A DNA stretch of 50,817 bases from a virus. The translations under genes were made by a program, and so were the position numbers. Below, piece by piece: positions 6,193-14,065 of this stretch. Each line of letters begins with the position of its first letter. Position 1 is the first letter of the stretch. The DNA is taken from positions 1 to 50,817 of the IMG/VR virus record IMGVR_UViG_3300009609_000028, one strand, 5' to 3'. Under the pieces are notes generated by a model that saw nothing but the letters and a program-made list of their open reading frames with translations, was not told the DNA's origin and made no database searches.

Positions 6193-6319
6193 TGGTTTGC
6201 TCCCAGACTAGAATTGGCTTTTGTCTGGGAGCTCTGGCGGAGCGCGAATCTGCTAGGTCATTGGCCTTCTCCTTAAGGGTCTTATCCTTAAGCGTCAACT
6301 GTACCGCAGGACTGTTCAT
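6179..6319 (-). CDS. Possible small protein (46 residues)
   Basis: This is an ATG-started frame (MNSPAVQLTLKDKTLKEKAN, then DLADSRSARAPRQKPILVWE and QTNDRY) filling the otherwise empty gap between the genes at 5665 and 6333. It overlaps the next start by 14 bases, as many neighbouring genes do. The protein is basic and hydrophilic with a Trp near its end. The ribosome site is weak (GGGG eight bases before ATG). No family is recognised. If it is not a gene, the 140-base gap has no other assigned content except a promoter-like TTGCAT-N17-TACAGT. Confidence 0.5.
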   Translation of the reverse strand: MNSPAVQLTLKDKTLKEKANDLADSRSARAPRQKPILVWEQTNDRY

Positions 6320-6332
6320 AATGCAAGCCCCA

Positions 6333-6902
6333 TTATAAGTCATGTTCCCAGCCTAACTCTTGGTAGAATAGTATTCGTGTTCCAGGATCATGTAGGTTGT
6401 AGATCTTAATTTTCTTGTCTTCAGCGATGCGGAGAGCTTGACCTGTACCACCAATCGCTTTACCATTGCTAGTCCAGCAGACTACGAATTTAGAAGGGGT
6501 TGCACAATCACGCCCTAGAATCTGCATTGTGTTACGAGTGTGCAGCTTTTTCGCACCTTCGGAACAAGCCAACCAATTCGGATGATATTTCTCAGCGATG
6601 CTTCTGGCTACGCCAAGTTCCGTCGGGGTGAGATGAAGAAGATCGGGCTTGCCGTTGAAGCGATTCCACGGGAGAAAGATCTCCATGGTCGCCATCACTG
6701 GAGTCCCCTGTTCGAATGCTTCGTCAGCTCCCGGTGCGCCACCTGATCGGAGAACATAGCCCCGGTCGTACAGCATACGAGCAATCCCCCGCATCAAGTG
6801 ACAGATATTGTCGGGAGTCTCCTTTGAACCGATGCCAGCGTAAGCGACATAGTCCTTGACCTTGGGAAATGGCTGAATAGGATATGGGGGACGAGGACTC
6901 AT
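6333..6902 (-). CDS. SLOG/DprA-like Rossmann-fold protein
   Basis: This 189-residue protein has the signature of the SLOG superfamily: a first strand with YAGIGSKETP (about residues 20-29), a glycine-rich nucleotide loop LRSGGAPGADEAFEQG (about 51-66), and a late loop GGTGQALRIA (about 153-162). SLOG domains bind nucleotides or their derivatives and occur in DprA, LOG phosphoribohydrolases and bacterial conflict systems. Phage members are common but mostly uncharacterised. The start ATG overlaps the stop of the Dda-like helicase by four bases (ATGA), so it is translated with the replication genes. Possible roles are processing of a modified or signalling nucleotide, or DNA binding in recombination. 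The SLOG call is fairly sure; the function is open. Confidence 0.7.
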   Translation of the reverse strand: MSPRPPYPIQPFPKVKDYVAYAGIGSKETPDNICHLMRGIARMLYDRGYVLRSGGAPGADEAFEQGTPVMATMEIFLPWNRFNGKPDLLHLTPTELGVARSIAEKYHPNWLACSEGAKKLHTRNTMQILGRDCATPSKFVVCWTSNGKAIGGTGQALRIAEDKKIKIYNLHDPGTRILFYQELGWEHDL

Positions 6903-8311
6903 CTGACAAGATCACAGTGCTGTTGGGCGCGGGTCAATCCTGTATAGAGCCATCGGTCGTGTCCGTCTCCCGGCCAGTCGTCGCACACGATTGTTCGGGG
7001 CCATTCGGATCCCTGGGATTGATGACAGGTAATGGCGTATCCCCACCAGAATTTTCCGAATTGATCGTCGAGGAAATCGGTGAAACTTCTACCCCCGAGG
7101 CCTTTGATCCATACATCAACCGGCTCAATAACCCGACCGTACGGATCAATGATGGAGAGTCGTGCAACAGTACCATTACGAATCACCTCACTACTACGAA
7201 CAGTATAGATCTCACCATTCATTATTCCTCGCTTCTTGTCGTTATAGACAGAAACGACTTTTTCACCCGGCTGAGGGTGGGCGGTGGTATGTCCCATTTT
7301 CGCTCGGACAAAGCGGCAAAGGCGCTCGCGAGTTTTGTGAGTTCCACAGATAATTTGATCTGTGCTTGTCCAAGCTGCGTCAGGGAGTGAATTGCGGTGG
7401 TGAATGCTGACGCTTTCATTTGCGGAAATTTCTTCTCCATTGCGTAGCCTTTCACCTGCAAGAGGAATTCCGGCACCAATACCTTTCTGGCGTTCAATCT
7501 TGGTCAGCACCGATTGAGGCGACAGGTTATGCCAATAGGGCTTCGCCTTGACGGGTGGTAGCTGAAATGGGTCCCCAACTAGAATCGTCGGGATACCGAA
7601 GGAGATAATGTCCTTACCATGAGTCTCATTGACCATGGAAGACTCGTCTATCATAAAGAGGCTGTACTTGGCGATGACTTCCAGCGGCTCTTTCTTACGC
7701 ACTGGAAGATCCTCAGACATAAGATCAATGATAGCTTGCTTGTGCAGTGCGATCTTTTCCTTGCGGATGGTGACGAAGATCTCCTGCCTAGCATTGGGAT
7801 CGGTAGGCAATTCCAAACCTTCAAACTTGAGGATAGTCTCACCACGTTGAGCACAGAATTCCTTGAATTCGGCTTCGTCAAAAGCGAGACCATCTTCTGC
7901 TAGTAGAGCACGGTACTCCATTTGGAGATCCTGCCCTGACTGAGTGATAAGAGCCTCACTGAGCTCGTTAAAACTGACAGCCTCATCCCACATGCGAAGT
8001 CGTTCACGCTGGAAATTGATTTCTTCCGACAGTGTGAGGTAGATTAACTTGTGAACTGTTTGCGTGAACAGACCCGTCTTGTTTGCGAGAACCTTAGCAG
8101 CACGATTAGTAGGGGCTGCTAATGCTACGCGCGAGAGAGCCACGCGAAGTCGGTTAAGTAGAATGCGAATGAGGGTAGTCTTACCTGTTCCGGCATAGCC
8201 CTGAAGGATGTACGGCTTGGAGTGGTCGCCTGATAAGAACCAACGTACGATGTCATCCACCGCAGCTTTCTGTTGGTCATTCAGGTCTTCATAAGTGAGT
8301 TCAATCGTCAA
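6899..8311 (-). CDS. Dda/RecD-like superfamily 1B DNA helicase
   Basis: This 5'-3' helicase probably assists replication start, fork progress or recombination, as T4 Dda does. With a TTG start at 8311 it has 470 residues and begins MTIELTYEDLNDQQKAA, closely matching the beginning of Dda-type proteins; GGGGAT lies just upstream. An ATG at 8377 would overlap the preceding gene by 77 bases. Motif I is GYAGTGKTT (about residues 37-45), motif II FMIDESSMV (about 218-226), motif III VGDPFQLPPVK (about 242-252), and the late motifs are TCHQSQGSEW and YTGLTRAQQ close to the C-terminus. A helical insertion between motifs Ia and II (about residues 80-200) is longer than in Dda. It sits downstream of the 84-residue gene and is coupled to the SLOG gene. 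Confidence 0.9.
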   Translation of the reverse strand: MTIELTYEDLNDQQKAAVDDIVRWFLSGDHSKPYILQGYAGTGKTTLIRILLNRLRVALSRVALAAPTNRAAKVLANKTGLFTQTVHKLIYLTLSEEINFQRERLRMWDEAVSFNELSEALITQSGQDLQMEYRALLAEDGLAFDEAEFKEFCAQRGETILKFEGLELPTDPNARQEIFVTIRKEKIALHKQAIIDLMSEDLPVRKKEPLEVIAKYSLFMIDESSMVNETHGKDIISFGIPTILVGDPFQLPPVKAKPYWHNLSPQSVLTKIERQKGIGAGIPLAGERLRNGEEISANESVSIHHRNSLPDAAWTSTDQIICGTHKTRERLCRFVRAKMGHTTAHPQPGEKVVSVYNDKKRGIMNGEIYTVRSSEVIRNGTVARLSIIDPYGRVIEPVDVWIKGLGGRSFTDFLDDQFGKFWWGYAITCHQSQGSEWPRTIVCDDWPGDGHDRWLYTGLTRAQQHCDLVR

Positions 8312-8555
8312 GGTCCATCCCCATTCTTCTACGCGACCAGAAGTTTTCTTCCTGCCTACGTTGTGCTGTGACAACACGGCCGAACTCTTTTAGTTGCGGC
8401 TTCACTAGCGTAGTATGATCTCCCTTAACCCCTAGCTGAAGCGGCCACTTGAGAACACCCTTCAAATGCCACACCAAATCTTTTTCAGTAACGTGTTGAG
8501 GGACGCTACATTCAACTACTGCCCTGATAATTTTATGCCGGGTCTGCCTCGACAT
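8301..8555 (-). CDS. Small basic protein of unknown function
   Basis: This 84-residue protein (MSRQTRHKIIRAVVECSVPQ...) overlaps the end of the 5' nuclease gene by 23 bases and the start of the helicase by 11. The start at ATG 8555 is decided by AAGGAGG nine bases upstream. It is basic, rich in Arg, Lys and Gln, with an acidic tip MDLDD. The N-terminal half looks like a small helical DNA-binding domain (TEKDLVWHLKGVLKWPLQ, then a KPQLKEFGRVV helix), possibly a winged helix. No family is recognised. Its place between nuclease and helicase implies a replication accessory role. Confidence 0.7.
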   Translation of the reverse strand: MSRQTRHKIIRAVVECSVPQHVTEKDLVWHLKGVLKWPLQLGVKGDHTTLVKPQLKEFGRVVTAQRRQEENFWSRRRMGMDLDD

Positions 8556-9396
8556 CGGGGGAAGCCTCCTTGTATGGTGAAACCCACAACGGGAAATTCT
8601 TAAGCATACTAGCAAAGCCAAACTCTTCTAGCAAACTCTTTACCCTCCACTCGTCAAAGTTGCCGAAGTGAATGTCCAACCCGTCAATAGATCTTATGTC
8701 ACGAAGATCTATAAGCTGGCGATTGCGAAGATAGAGTGGGTCACCTGCAAAGAAATCGTCTAAGATTTTCTGCTTATTCGGACTGATTCGTACTCCCATG
8801 AGATAAGCCTTCAGTGTCCCTGGACCGATGCCGTCAATACCATCAATCCGATCTACCCCATCGCCCATCGCGCAGAGAGCTTTGACAAACTCTTCAGGAT
8901 TGCCATATCCGGTGAGTTCAGCAAAGTTTTCAGCCTTGATCTCTTTCTTCTCAGCCTTCCGACCCTCAAGCCGAACCTTCTGGTACAGTGAGATTCCTGG
9001 ACGCACAAGTTGAATCCAGTCTTTGTCATTGCTGACTAAGACGGCAGACTCCAGCGTGTTAGCGAGCATAGCCCCGATGTCATCAGCTTCATAGCCCGGA
9101 GCCTTGAGTTGGTCAATACCAGCGAAGTGGAGGAACGTACAGACATCAGCATGATACTTGCGTAGAGTATCATTCATCTTGTGAGGGCGATCAGCTTTGT
9201 AACCGGGATGAATCGCTAGGCGCTTGTCATAGCCCATGTCCCAGCAGACAAAGATACCTTTCGGCTTGAACTTCTTGACAGCAGACGTGAGCTGAACCAC
9301 GAAGCTGTAGGTGTAACCATTGGTCAGCATCGCGGCTGGCCCTGCGACAGTATGGAAGACAGACATGCCATCTACGATCATTGCTGGGCGGCTCAT
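8533..9396 (-). CDS. 5'-3' exonuclease / flap endonuclease (PIN-FEN family)
   Basis: This 287-residue nuclease of the polymerase I N-terminal domain type removes RNA primers and 5' flaps. The first metal site is MIVDGMSVFHT (residues 6-16). The arch region has FVCWDMGYDKRLAIHPGYKADR (in part, about 49-70). The metal cluster is PGYEADDIGAML (about 99-110) and LVSNDKDWIQLV (about 120-131). The helix-hairpin-helix DNA-binding motif is GIDGIGPGTLKAYL (about 186-199), with MGDGVDRIDGI before it. All acidic clusters are present. It is coupled to the dUTPase gene by ATGA. The DNA polymerase at 9938-12025 lacks this domain, so the two genes together supply the polymerase I set of activities. Confidence 0.92.
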   Translation of the reverse strand: MSRPAMIVDGMSVFHTVAGPAAMLTNGYTYSFVVQLTSAVKKFKPKGIFVCWDMGYDKRLAIHPGYKADRPHKMNDTLRKYHADVCTFLHFAGIDQLKAPGYEADDIGAMLANTLESAVLVSNDKDWIQLVRPGISLYQKVRLEGRKAEKKEIKAENFAELTGYGNPEEFVKALCAMGDGVDRIDGIDGIGPGTLKAYLMGVRISPNKQKILDDFFAGDPLYLRNRQLIDLRDIRSIDGLDIHFGNFDEWRVKSLLEEFGFASMLKNFPLWVSPYKEASPDVEADPA

Positions 9397-9938
9397 TGTC
9401 CTGTACTCCCGAATCCACCAGTGCCACGATCACTATCTTCAAGCTCGGCAGATTCTGTCCAGCTAGCCCTATAGGTCGGCCGAAAGACTACCTGTGCGAT
9501 CTTGGTTCCCTTGAGAATACGCTGCTCTGCATAAGGAGAGACATTGCGTAGAATAACCTTCCACTCACCACGATAGTCAGGATCAATCACCCCGGTAAGA
9601 ACGACAAGACCATTAGTTGCAAAGCCTGATCGAGACTCAATACGCCCATGAATCTGTATGGGCATCTCAGTAGCGAAACCAAGAGGAATCAGTAAGGTCT
9701 GTTGGCGACCGATTACAAAATCCTCAACGCAGAAGAGATCATAACCAGCCGAGTGAGGTGAACCTTGCTTGGGGACGATCGCTGCTGGATGCAGAAGCTT
9801 AATCTTTAAGTTAGCACAAGGCATCATCTCTTCAGGGGAAGGCATCCTAAGTGTAGTATCTTCATAAGTGAAAGTACCCGTAACACTCAGATCTGGGTCG
9901 TTGATGAAATCGGTCGGCTTCTCAGGTTCTTCTGGCAT
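9393..9938 (-). CDS. dut: dUTPase (trimeric type)
   Basis: This enzyme hydrolyses dUTP to dUMP and pyrophosphate, which keeps uracil out of DNA and feeds thymidylate or hydroxymethyl-dUMP synthesis. All five trimeric motifs are visible: HSAGYDLFC (1), GRIESRSGFATNG (2), GVIDPDYRGEW (3), RILKGTKIAQVVF (4) and the C-terminal DRGTGGFGSTGQ (5). Motif 2 has SRSG in place of the more usual PRSG. The start is ATG 9938 (MPEEPEKPTDFIND), overlapping the polymerase stop as TGATG, giving 181 residues. An acidic N-terminal extension of about 45 residues precedes the core and is unusual for a minimal dUTPase. It is coupled on both sides within the replication operon. Confidence 0.95.
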   Translation of the reverse strand: MPEEPEKPTDFINDPDLSVTGTFTYEDTTLRMPSPEEMMPCANLKIKLLHPAAIVPKQGSPHSAGYDLFCVEDFVIGRQQTLLIPLGFATEMPIQIHGRIESRSGFATNGLVVLTGVIDPDYRGEWKVILRNVSPYAEQRILKGTKIAQVVFRPTYRASWTESAELEDSDRGTGGFGSTGQ

Positions 9939-12025
9939 CACAACTTCCCTTCCAAGAATTTCTGGTAATTTTCTGCGCCTAGCTTCTCCATGGAAGCCTG
10001 TCCCCAATTATGTCCGCTGCCCACATCAACTACAACAGGAATAGTGAGTTCCATCGCATGTTCCATGATGTGCTTCACTTCAGCTACAATCTTCGGGTCA
10101 CCTGCACTGATATCAATCTCATCGTGAACTGTTCCGTGTGGTAGAATTCCAGCCCTATACATATCGCGCATAGCTAGCTTGGTCATATCAGCGGCGCTAC
10201 CTTGGATAAGACGGTTCAATGATTTGTTCAGGAATTTCCAGCCCCGCCCATCTTCTTCCTTGTGGAATCTGAATCGCCTACCCATTGGTGTCCTAATATG
10301 ACCCTTCTGCTTTACAGCATTCTGGGCCTTCTTCGCAAGCTGGCGGATGAACGGTGCAGCTTCATCAAAAATGTCCATAAGCTCTTGGGCTTCTGGCCCT
10401 GCTTTGAGATACTTAAACTCAAAGTCCTCACCGTTCACAATCTTCTTGAAGGATGCTTGGGTGTATGGAAGTCCTAAGGATAGGGCTAGCTTACCGCCTC
10501 CCATCCCGTAAGCAACGCCGAGGTTAATAGTCTTCGCTGACTTACGCTTCTTAGGATCTTTCCACTCTTCTAGTTTCTGCGCCACCATCTTGCGAGTTTC
10601 GTCATGTAAGTCGGTGTTAGGATCTTCCCTGAACCGTTCAGCCATCTGGGCAGCTTTCCAGCAGCCTGTGACCTCTGCGAAATGAACTGTCAGGCGAGGT
10701 TCCTGGGACGAATAGTCCATCACATGAAAGGCTTCACCCTCTTCAGGTAGAATCAACTGGCGAACCATGTAACCTAGTTCGGGATCCTTCTCCGGTGAAG
10801 GCATCTGCTGAAAGTTCGGCTGGCTGGAACTAAACCTGCCAGACAACGCACCACGAACACCAGCCTTGAGTTCCTTTCCTAGGACGCCGCCTGCGCCGCC
10901 TTCATCGTCACGCTTGAGAGGGTTGAAGTTCGGATAGATACGACCGTTCTCTTGGAGATTAAGGAGGGCGTTCTCAAGGAATGTACTGCGAATATTATTT
11001 GTTTTACGTCCACGAAGAATAGCATCAGCGACAGGATGCCCAAGACCACGAAGCCAATCAGCAGTGATGGACGGTTGTTCTGTTTTCTCCGTGAGTCCAT
11101 ACTTAATTCCTAGCTTGTCAAAGACCTTGGAAAGCTCGGCAGCATTGTCCCAGCTACCAACAGTGATACCTGTCTTATCCTTAATGAATAAGCGGGCCTT
11201 GCTCTCTTCTAGAACTAGACCCGCCTGTTCTTTTTCGCATTGGGCAACATCGACCCTTACTCCTCTGAGCCGCATGTCTATCAACATGGGAATAAGATCA
11301 CACTCAAGTTGGTAGACTTCGCCTAGGTTCTCTTCCTCAATCATGGGATTGTATAGATCCCAGAGCTCTCTGGTAAGCGCCACGTCCTCCCGGGCATAGA
11401 CTCCAACGATGTCTGGATGCACCCGCATGAGATGCATCTTAATGTTATCGCTCTTCGTATTCTTGATGCCTAGGTCTGCGGCAGCTTTCGCCAGTAACTT
11501 TTCGTCCTTGCCTCGGCCTAAGTAGTCTTTGCCTAAGCGATCCAGCATGTAGTTTGGACGATGCTCGTCAAGGAGTGGTGCTTGGAATGAGACGTCATGG
11601 ATTGGTCCACGGATTGGGATACCCTCCACCTGGAGCCAGCCAACGTCATACTGTGCGTGGAAGAAGATCTTGGGCTGGAGCTCATCTTTAGTGAGCTGCT
11701 GCTTGAGCCATCCTTTCACCTTTGCAGGATCAAGGTTTCCTTCGGTATGACTGATTGGTAGATATTCGTGGAAGTTGTCGGCGTTTACCGCAATGCCTAT
11801 GATCTTACCACCGTTCTGCCCGTCGCGACCGTAGGCCCATCCTGAACCGCGAGTCTTAAGAAGCGGATCGTGATTTTCAGTATCTAGAGTAATAGGTCCA
11901 TGTAACTCGGGTAAGTCCGAGAACATATCCAGCATGGTAGTATTCTTTCGCTTGCTGCGACTACCCCGAGGTTTAACGGGGCTGTCCAGTAACGCCTGTA
12001 TAACAAGCTGGTTCTCATTGGACAA
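9938..12025 (-). CDS. polA: Family A DNA polymerase with 3'-5' exonuclease, Leu at the 762-equivalent
   Basis: This 695-residue replicative polymerase has no 5' nuclease domain. The proofreading domain starts with ITLDTENHD (about residues 41-49, with the Asp and Glu) and has a YAREDVALTREL motif (about 211-222). Polymerase motif A is MDYSSQEPRLT (about 437-447). Motif B, the O helix, is KSAKTINLGVAYGMGG (about 499-514). Motif C is GTVHDEIDIS (about 631-640). In motif B the position equivalent to Phe762 of E. coli Pol I is Leu, and the Tyr766 equivalent is kept. Motif A has SSQEP where most enzymes have SQIE. In environmental phages this residue has been discussed as a marker of replication style. 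It heads the block dUTPase - 5' nuclease - helicase and is followed by the coupled dUTPase start. Confidence 0.95.
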   Translation of the reverse strand: MSNENQLVIQALLDSPVKPRGSRSKRKNTTMLDMFSDLPELHGPITLDTENHDPLLKTRGSGWAYGRDGQNGGKIIGIAVNADNFHEYLPISHTEGNLDPAKVKGWLKQQLTKDELQPKIFFHAQYDVGWLQVEGIPIRGPIHDVSFQAPLLDEHRPNYMLDRLGKDYLGRGKDEKLLAKAAADLGIKNTKSDNIKMHLMRVHPDIVGVYAREDVALTRELWDLYNPMIEEENLGEVYQLECDLIPMLIDMRLRGVRVDVAQCEKEQAGLVLEESKARLFIKDKTGITVGSWDNAAELSKVFDKLGIKYGLTEKTEQPSITADWLRGLGHPVADAILRGRKTNNIRSTFLENALLNLQENGRIYPNFNPLKRDDEGGAGGVLGKELKAGVRGALSGRFSSSQPNFQQMPSPEKDPELGYMVRQLILPEEGEAFHVMDYSSQEPRLTVHFAEVTGCWKAAQMAERFREDPNTDLHDETRKMVAQKLEEWKDPKKRKSAKTINLGVAYGMGGGKLALSLGLPYTQASFKKIVNGEDFEFKYLKAGPEAQELMDIFDEAAPFIRQLAKKAQNAVKQKGHIRTPMGRRFRFHKEEDGRGWKFLNKSLNRLIQGSAADMTKLAMRDMYRAGILPHGTVHDEIDISAGDPKIVAEVKHIMEHAMELTIPVVVDVGSGHNWGQASMEKLGAENYQKFLEGKL

Positions 12026-12030
12026 GGGCT

Positions 12031-12432
12031 TTACCCTACAGTGAGACTTCCTGCTGCCAGAATGAGCAGCTTAATATGATGCTTAGCTTGCTCCAGTTCA
12101 GCTACAGTTCGCCAAGTGCAAAGGATAGTGATAGCCTCTATCTCATTGACGTTTGTGATCTGGTTTTCTTCAAAGAAGAGATTAAGACAGGACTGTGGGG
12201 TATGACCAGTTGCGCGATAGTCATATTGATAGTAGCACTCAATCAACTTGTCAGTGTAGTGCATCCCCTTCTGAAGATCCTCCACACCGTTCTTATCCCG
12301 CCAGCGAGAAACATACTTAGAACCACAGCCCTCAAGATAGCCGATACGGTTTTCGGCAATCAAGTCCCAGTGCTGATACTTCGCTTTCTTATAGTGAGTT
12401 CCACCGTGCTGGATGTCATTAGCTTTCACCAC
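12031..12432 (-). CDS. DUF3310 family protein
   Basis: This 133-residue protein has the characteristic DUF3310 sequence: HGGTHYKKAKYQHWDLI (about residues 9-25), then IGYLEGCGSKYVSRWRDKNG (about 30-49), then DLQKGMHYTDKLIE. The domain is widespread in phages and sometimes annotated as a nucleotide kinase, but its activity is not established. The tail of about 60 residues after the domain is not recognised. It begins at GTG 12432 or the adjacent GTG 12429, overlapping the stop of the YfbR-like gene. It sits between nucleotide-metabolism genes and the polymerase, so a role in nucleotide supply or DNA synthesis is reasonable. Confidence 0.8.
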   Translation of the reverse strand: MVKANDIQHGGTHYKKAKYQHWDLIAENRIGYLEGCGSKYVSRWRDKNGVEDLQKGMHYTDKLIECYYQYDYRATGHTPQSCLNLFFEENQITNVNEIEAITILCTWRTVAELEQAKHHIKLLILAAGSLTVG

Positions 12433-12992
12433 TTGAAATCTCCCCGCTCGAGCTTATCCATCTCGGTACGAATCTCTGCACGAAGATCCATCATACCCAT
12501 GAGCAGCTCAGTGTCCATTTTCGTAAAGGCAACCTTATGATTATCAAACGTCTGCGTCATTTTATTGTATGAGCGTTCCATGTAGATCATGGCATAGGTG
12601 TTTCCGAGGCGTCGTTCACGCGCCATGCTGATACAGAATTCAGCGCGATCAAAGAATTCAATGACTGCCCATTCACTTTCAGTGGTCGTCTTATAGTCAT
12701 CGCATAAATGCTCAGGCAGCGTGTCCATGATATGCTGCTTCTCAAGCCTATCCATCTCATCCCCAAGGACGGGATTGGCCCACTTAGTCGGCCCCGGCAT
12801 ATCACCAGTGGCTCGCTCTCCACAGTCGTGGATAATAGCCATCTTGATAATATGCTCTGGGACATTAGGCCAAGCACAGATGAGGAGCATGGTCAGACCC
12901 CATGTATGCTCAGCATCATTCTCCGCACGGATGTTCTCCATCGTGTGCTTGCGAACAACCTGTCCATTTCGCCATGCTTCAATGTAGCTCAA
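12426..12992 (-). CDS. HD-domain 5'-deoxynucleotidase (YfbR-like)
   Basis: This 188-residue metal-dependent phosphohydrolase has the HD signature: His in NDAEHTWG (about residues 26-33), the HD pair in AIIHDCGERATGDMPGPTKW (about 52-71) and a final Asp in EFFDRAEF (about 113-120). E. coli YfbR dephosphorylates dNMPs; several phages use relatives to remove canonical nucleotides or make precursors for modified bases. Its start is TTG 12992, overlapping the stop of the thymidylate-synthase homologue as TTGA, so the two are translated together. That pairing suggests control of the dUMP/dTMP or dCMP pool during synthesis of a modified thymidine. The HD family call is firm; the substrate is inferred. 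Confidence 0.85.
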   Translation of the reverse strand: MSYIEAWRNGQVVRKHTMENIRAENDAEHTWGLTMLLICAWPNVPEHIIKMAIIHDCGERATGDMPGPTKWANPVLGDEMDRLEKQHIMDTLPEHLCDDYKTTTESEWAVIEFFDRAEFCISMARERRLGNTYAMIYMERSYNKMTQTFDNHKVAFTKMDTELLMGMMDLRAEIRTEMDKLERGDFKW

Positions 12993-14062
12993 TCTGGTCT
13001 CTCCGCTTCTACTATGGTAATCTTATTCCGGCTATAATTCTCAAGTCTTCGCTGAAACCATGCTTCGCAATTTAGTCCTAGAGCATCAGATCTGCAATGT
13101 TCTAGAGCCGCTAAAGCAAACTCAATCCTCAGCTCAAACTCAATATCAAGACCAGTAAGCATCTTATACTTATAGACTCGATACGCTTCACATATCGGTT
13201 TCGCAACCGTAGTCAGCCAACTTGGGTCAGCAAGGACATCATCTGTGATCTTGTTGTAGTTGACGAAATTCCTATACGGTTCTATTTCAAGAGGGATTCC
13301 GAACTCGCTCAGACTAAGATCTTCCTCTGGAGATTTCGGCCCCTTTTCAATCTCCAGCATATGTTCCCAGCAGTGCTTGGAAGCGGGATTCTCAAGATAC
13401 AAGTGCATATTCTTGGAGATCTGATAGTAGGTCCCAAGTCCTAGCCCTGTATGAAGCGCGATAAATTCATGCAGGAAAGAGAAATGGTAGAGATTGCTAC
13501 CCATCGCACCATAGATAAGATCATTGCTACGGTTGGTGACTGTCATGTCAAGGTAGTAGCCACTGGGATGAATCGTCGTAGGTCGTGTATCAAACAAGAC
13601 CTGTTGATTACAAGCGAAATCTAGACCTTCATCCTTGAATAATTCCTTGGGATCCCACATCTGTAAGACAATGCGACGATCTTCAGGATTCTTCTTCAGT
13701 TTCTCTACAACCTTGAGAATCTGGTCGCCCCATCGCTTTCGCCAACGATATCCGTAAGGTGCTGCGAATGTCACTCCATCATCGGAGTACTGCTTCATCC
13801 CAGAATTATAGAGCTCTAGTGGTGCGACAGTATTCAAACCTGCCAGCATCCACAGAGTCTCAAACATATGAAAGAAAGGATTAGCGTCCCGAATAGGATT
13901 GTCCAGGATTCGGCGCCGAGGGTTTGAGTATTGAAGAGCTACTGGCTCAGGGAAGCGAATGACCGGGCCGTTCCTACTGGTAGTCGTGATGCCATTTTCT
14001 CTCAGCACTCGCATCACACGGCCGAGTCCCTCATTCGGGCAATCAATGTCGAATTCGTACAT
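12989..14062 (-). CDS. Thymidylate synthase homologue, possible dUMP hydroxymethylase
   Basis: This enzyme transfers a one-carbon unit to C5 of a pyrimidine nucleotide. Family features include NPFFHMFETLWMLAG (about residues 61-75), AAPYGYRWR and WGDQI, RRIVLQMWDPKE (about 128-139), the catalytic Cys in FACNQQVLF (about residue 150) and TNRSNDLIYGAMGSNLYHFS (about 175-194). The usual CH after the nucleophile is CN here, and the segment around the nucleotide-binding Asn reads GSN, as in a phage-specific branch. That branch contains both thymidylate synthases and dUMP hydroxymethylases, which I cannot separate by eye; an Asn there favours dUMP over dCMP. At 357 residues it is longer than E. coli ThyA. 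Its neighbours are a glycosyltransferase and a YfbR-like nucleotidase, which argues for making 5-hydroxymethyl-dUMP. Confidence 0.85.
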   Translation of the reverse strand: MYEFDIDCPNEGLGRVMRVLRENGITTTSRNGPVIRFPEPVALQYSNPRRRILDNPIRDANPFFHMFETLWMLAGLNTVAPLELYNSGMKQYSDDGVTFAAPYGYRWRKRWGDQILKVVEKLKKNPEDRRIVLQMWDPKELFKDEGLDFACNQQVLFDTRPTTIHPSGYYLDMTVTNRSNDLIYGAMGSNLYHFSFLHEFIALHTGLGLGTYYQISKNMHLYLENPASKHCWEHMLEIEKGPKSPEEDLSLSEFGIPLEIEPYRNFVNYNKITDDVLADPSWLTTVAKPICEAYRVYKYKMLTGLDIEFELRIEFALAALEHCRSDALGLNCEAWFQRRLENYSRNKITIVEAERPD

Positions 14063-14065
14063 GAA

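Noticed and set aside
6302-6332. Promoter TTGCAT-N17-TACAGT before the gene at 5665
   Set aside because: It resembles the shared motif (TTGCATTATGAAC), but overlaps the start of the likely 46-codon gene and could be coincidence; not listed as a feature.
8312-8377. ATG start at 8377 for the Dda-like helicase
   Set aside because: It would add 22 residues unlike Dda and overlap the preceding gene by 77 bases; the TTG at 8311 with GGGGAT upstream gives the expected N-terminus.
12076-12540. 154-codon plus-strand frame
   Set aside because: It lies opposite the DUF3310 and YfbR-like genes, both of which have clear family motifs; it is a shadow.
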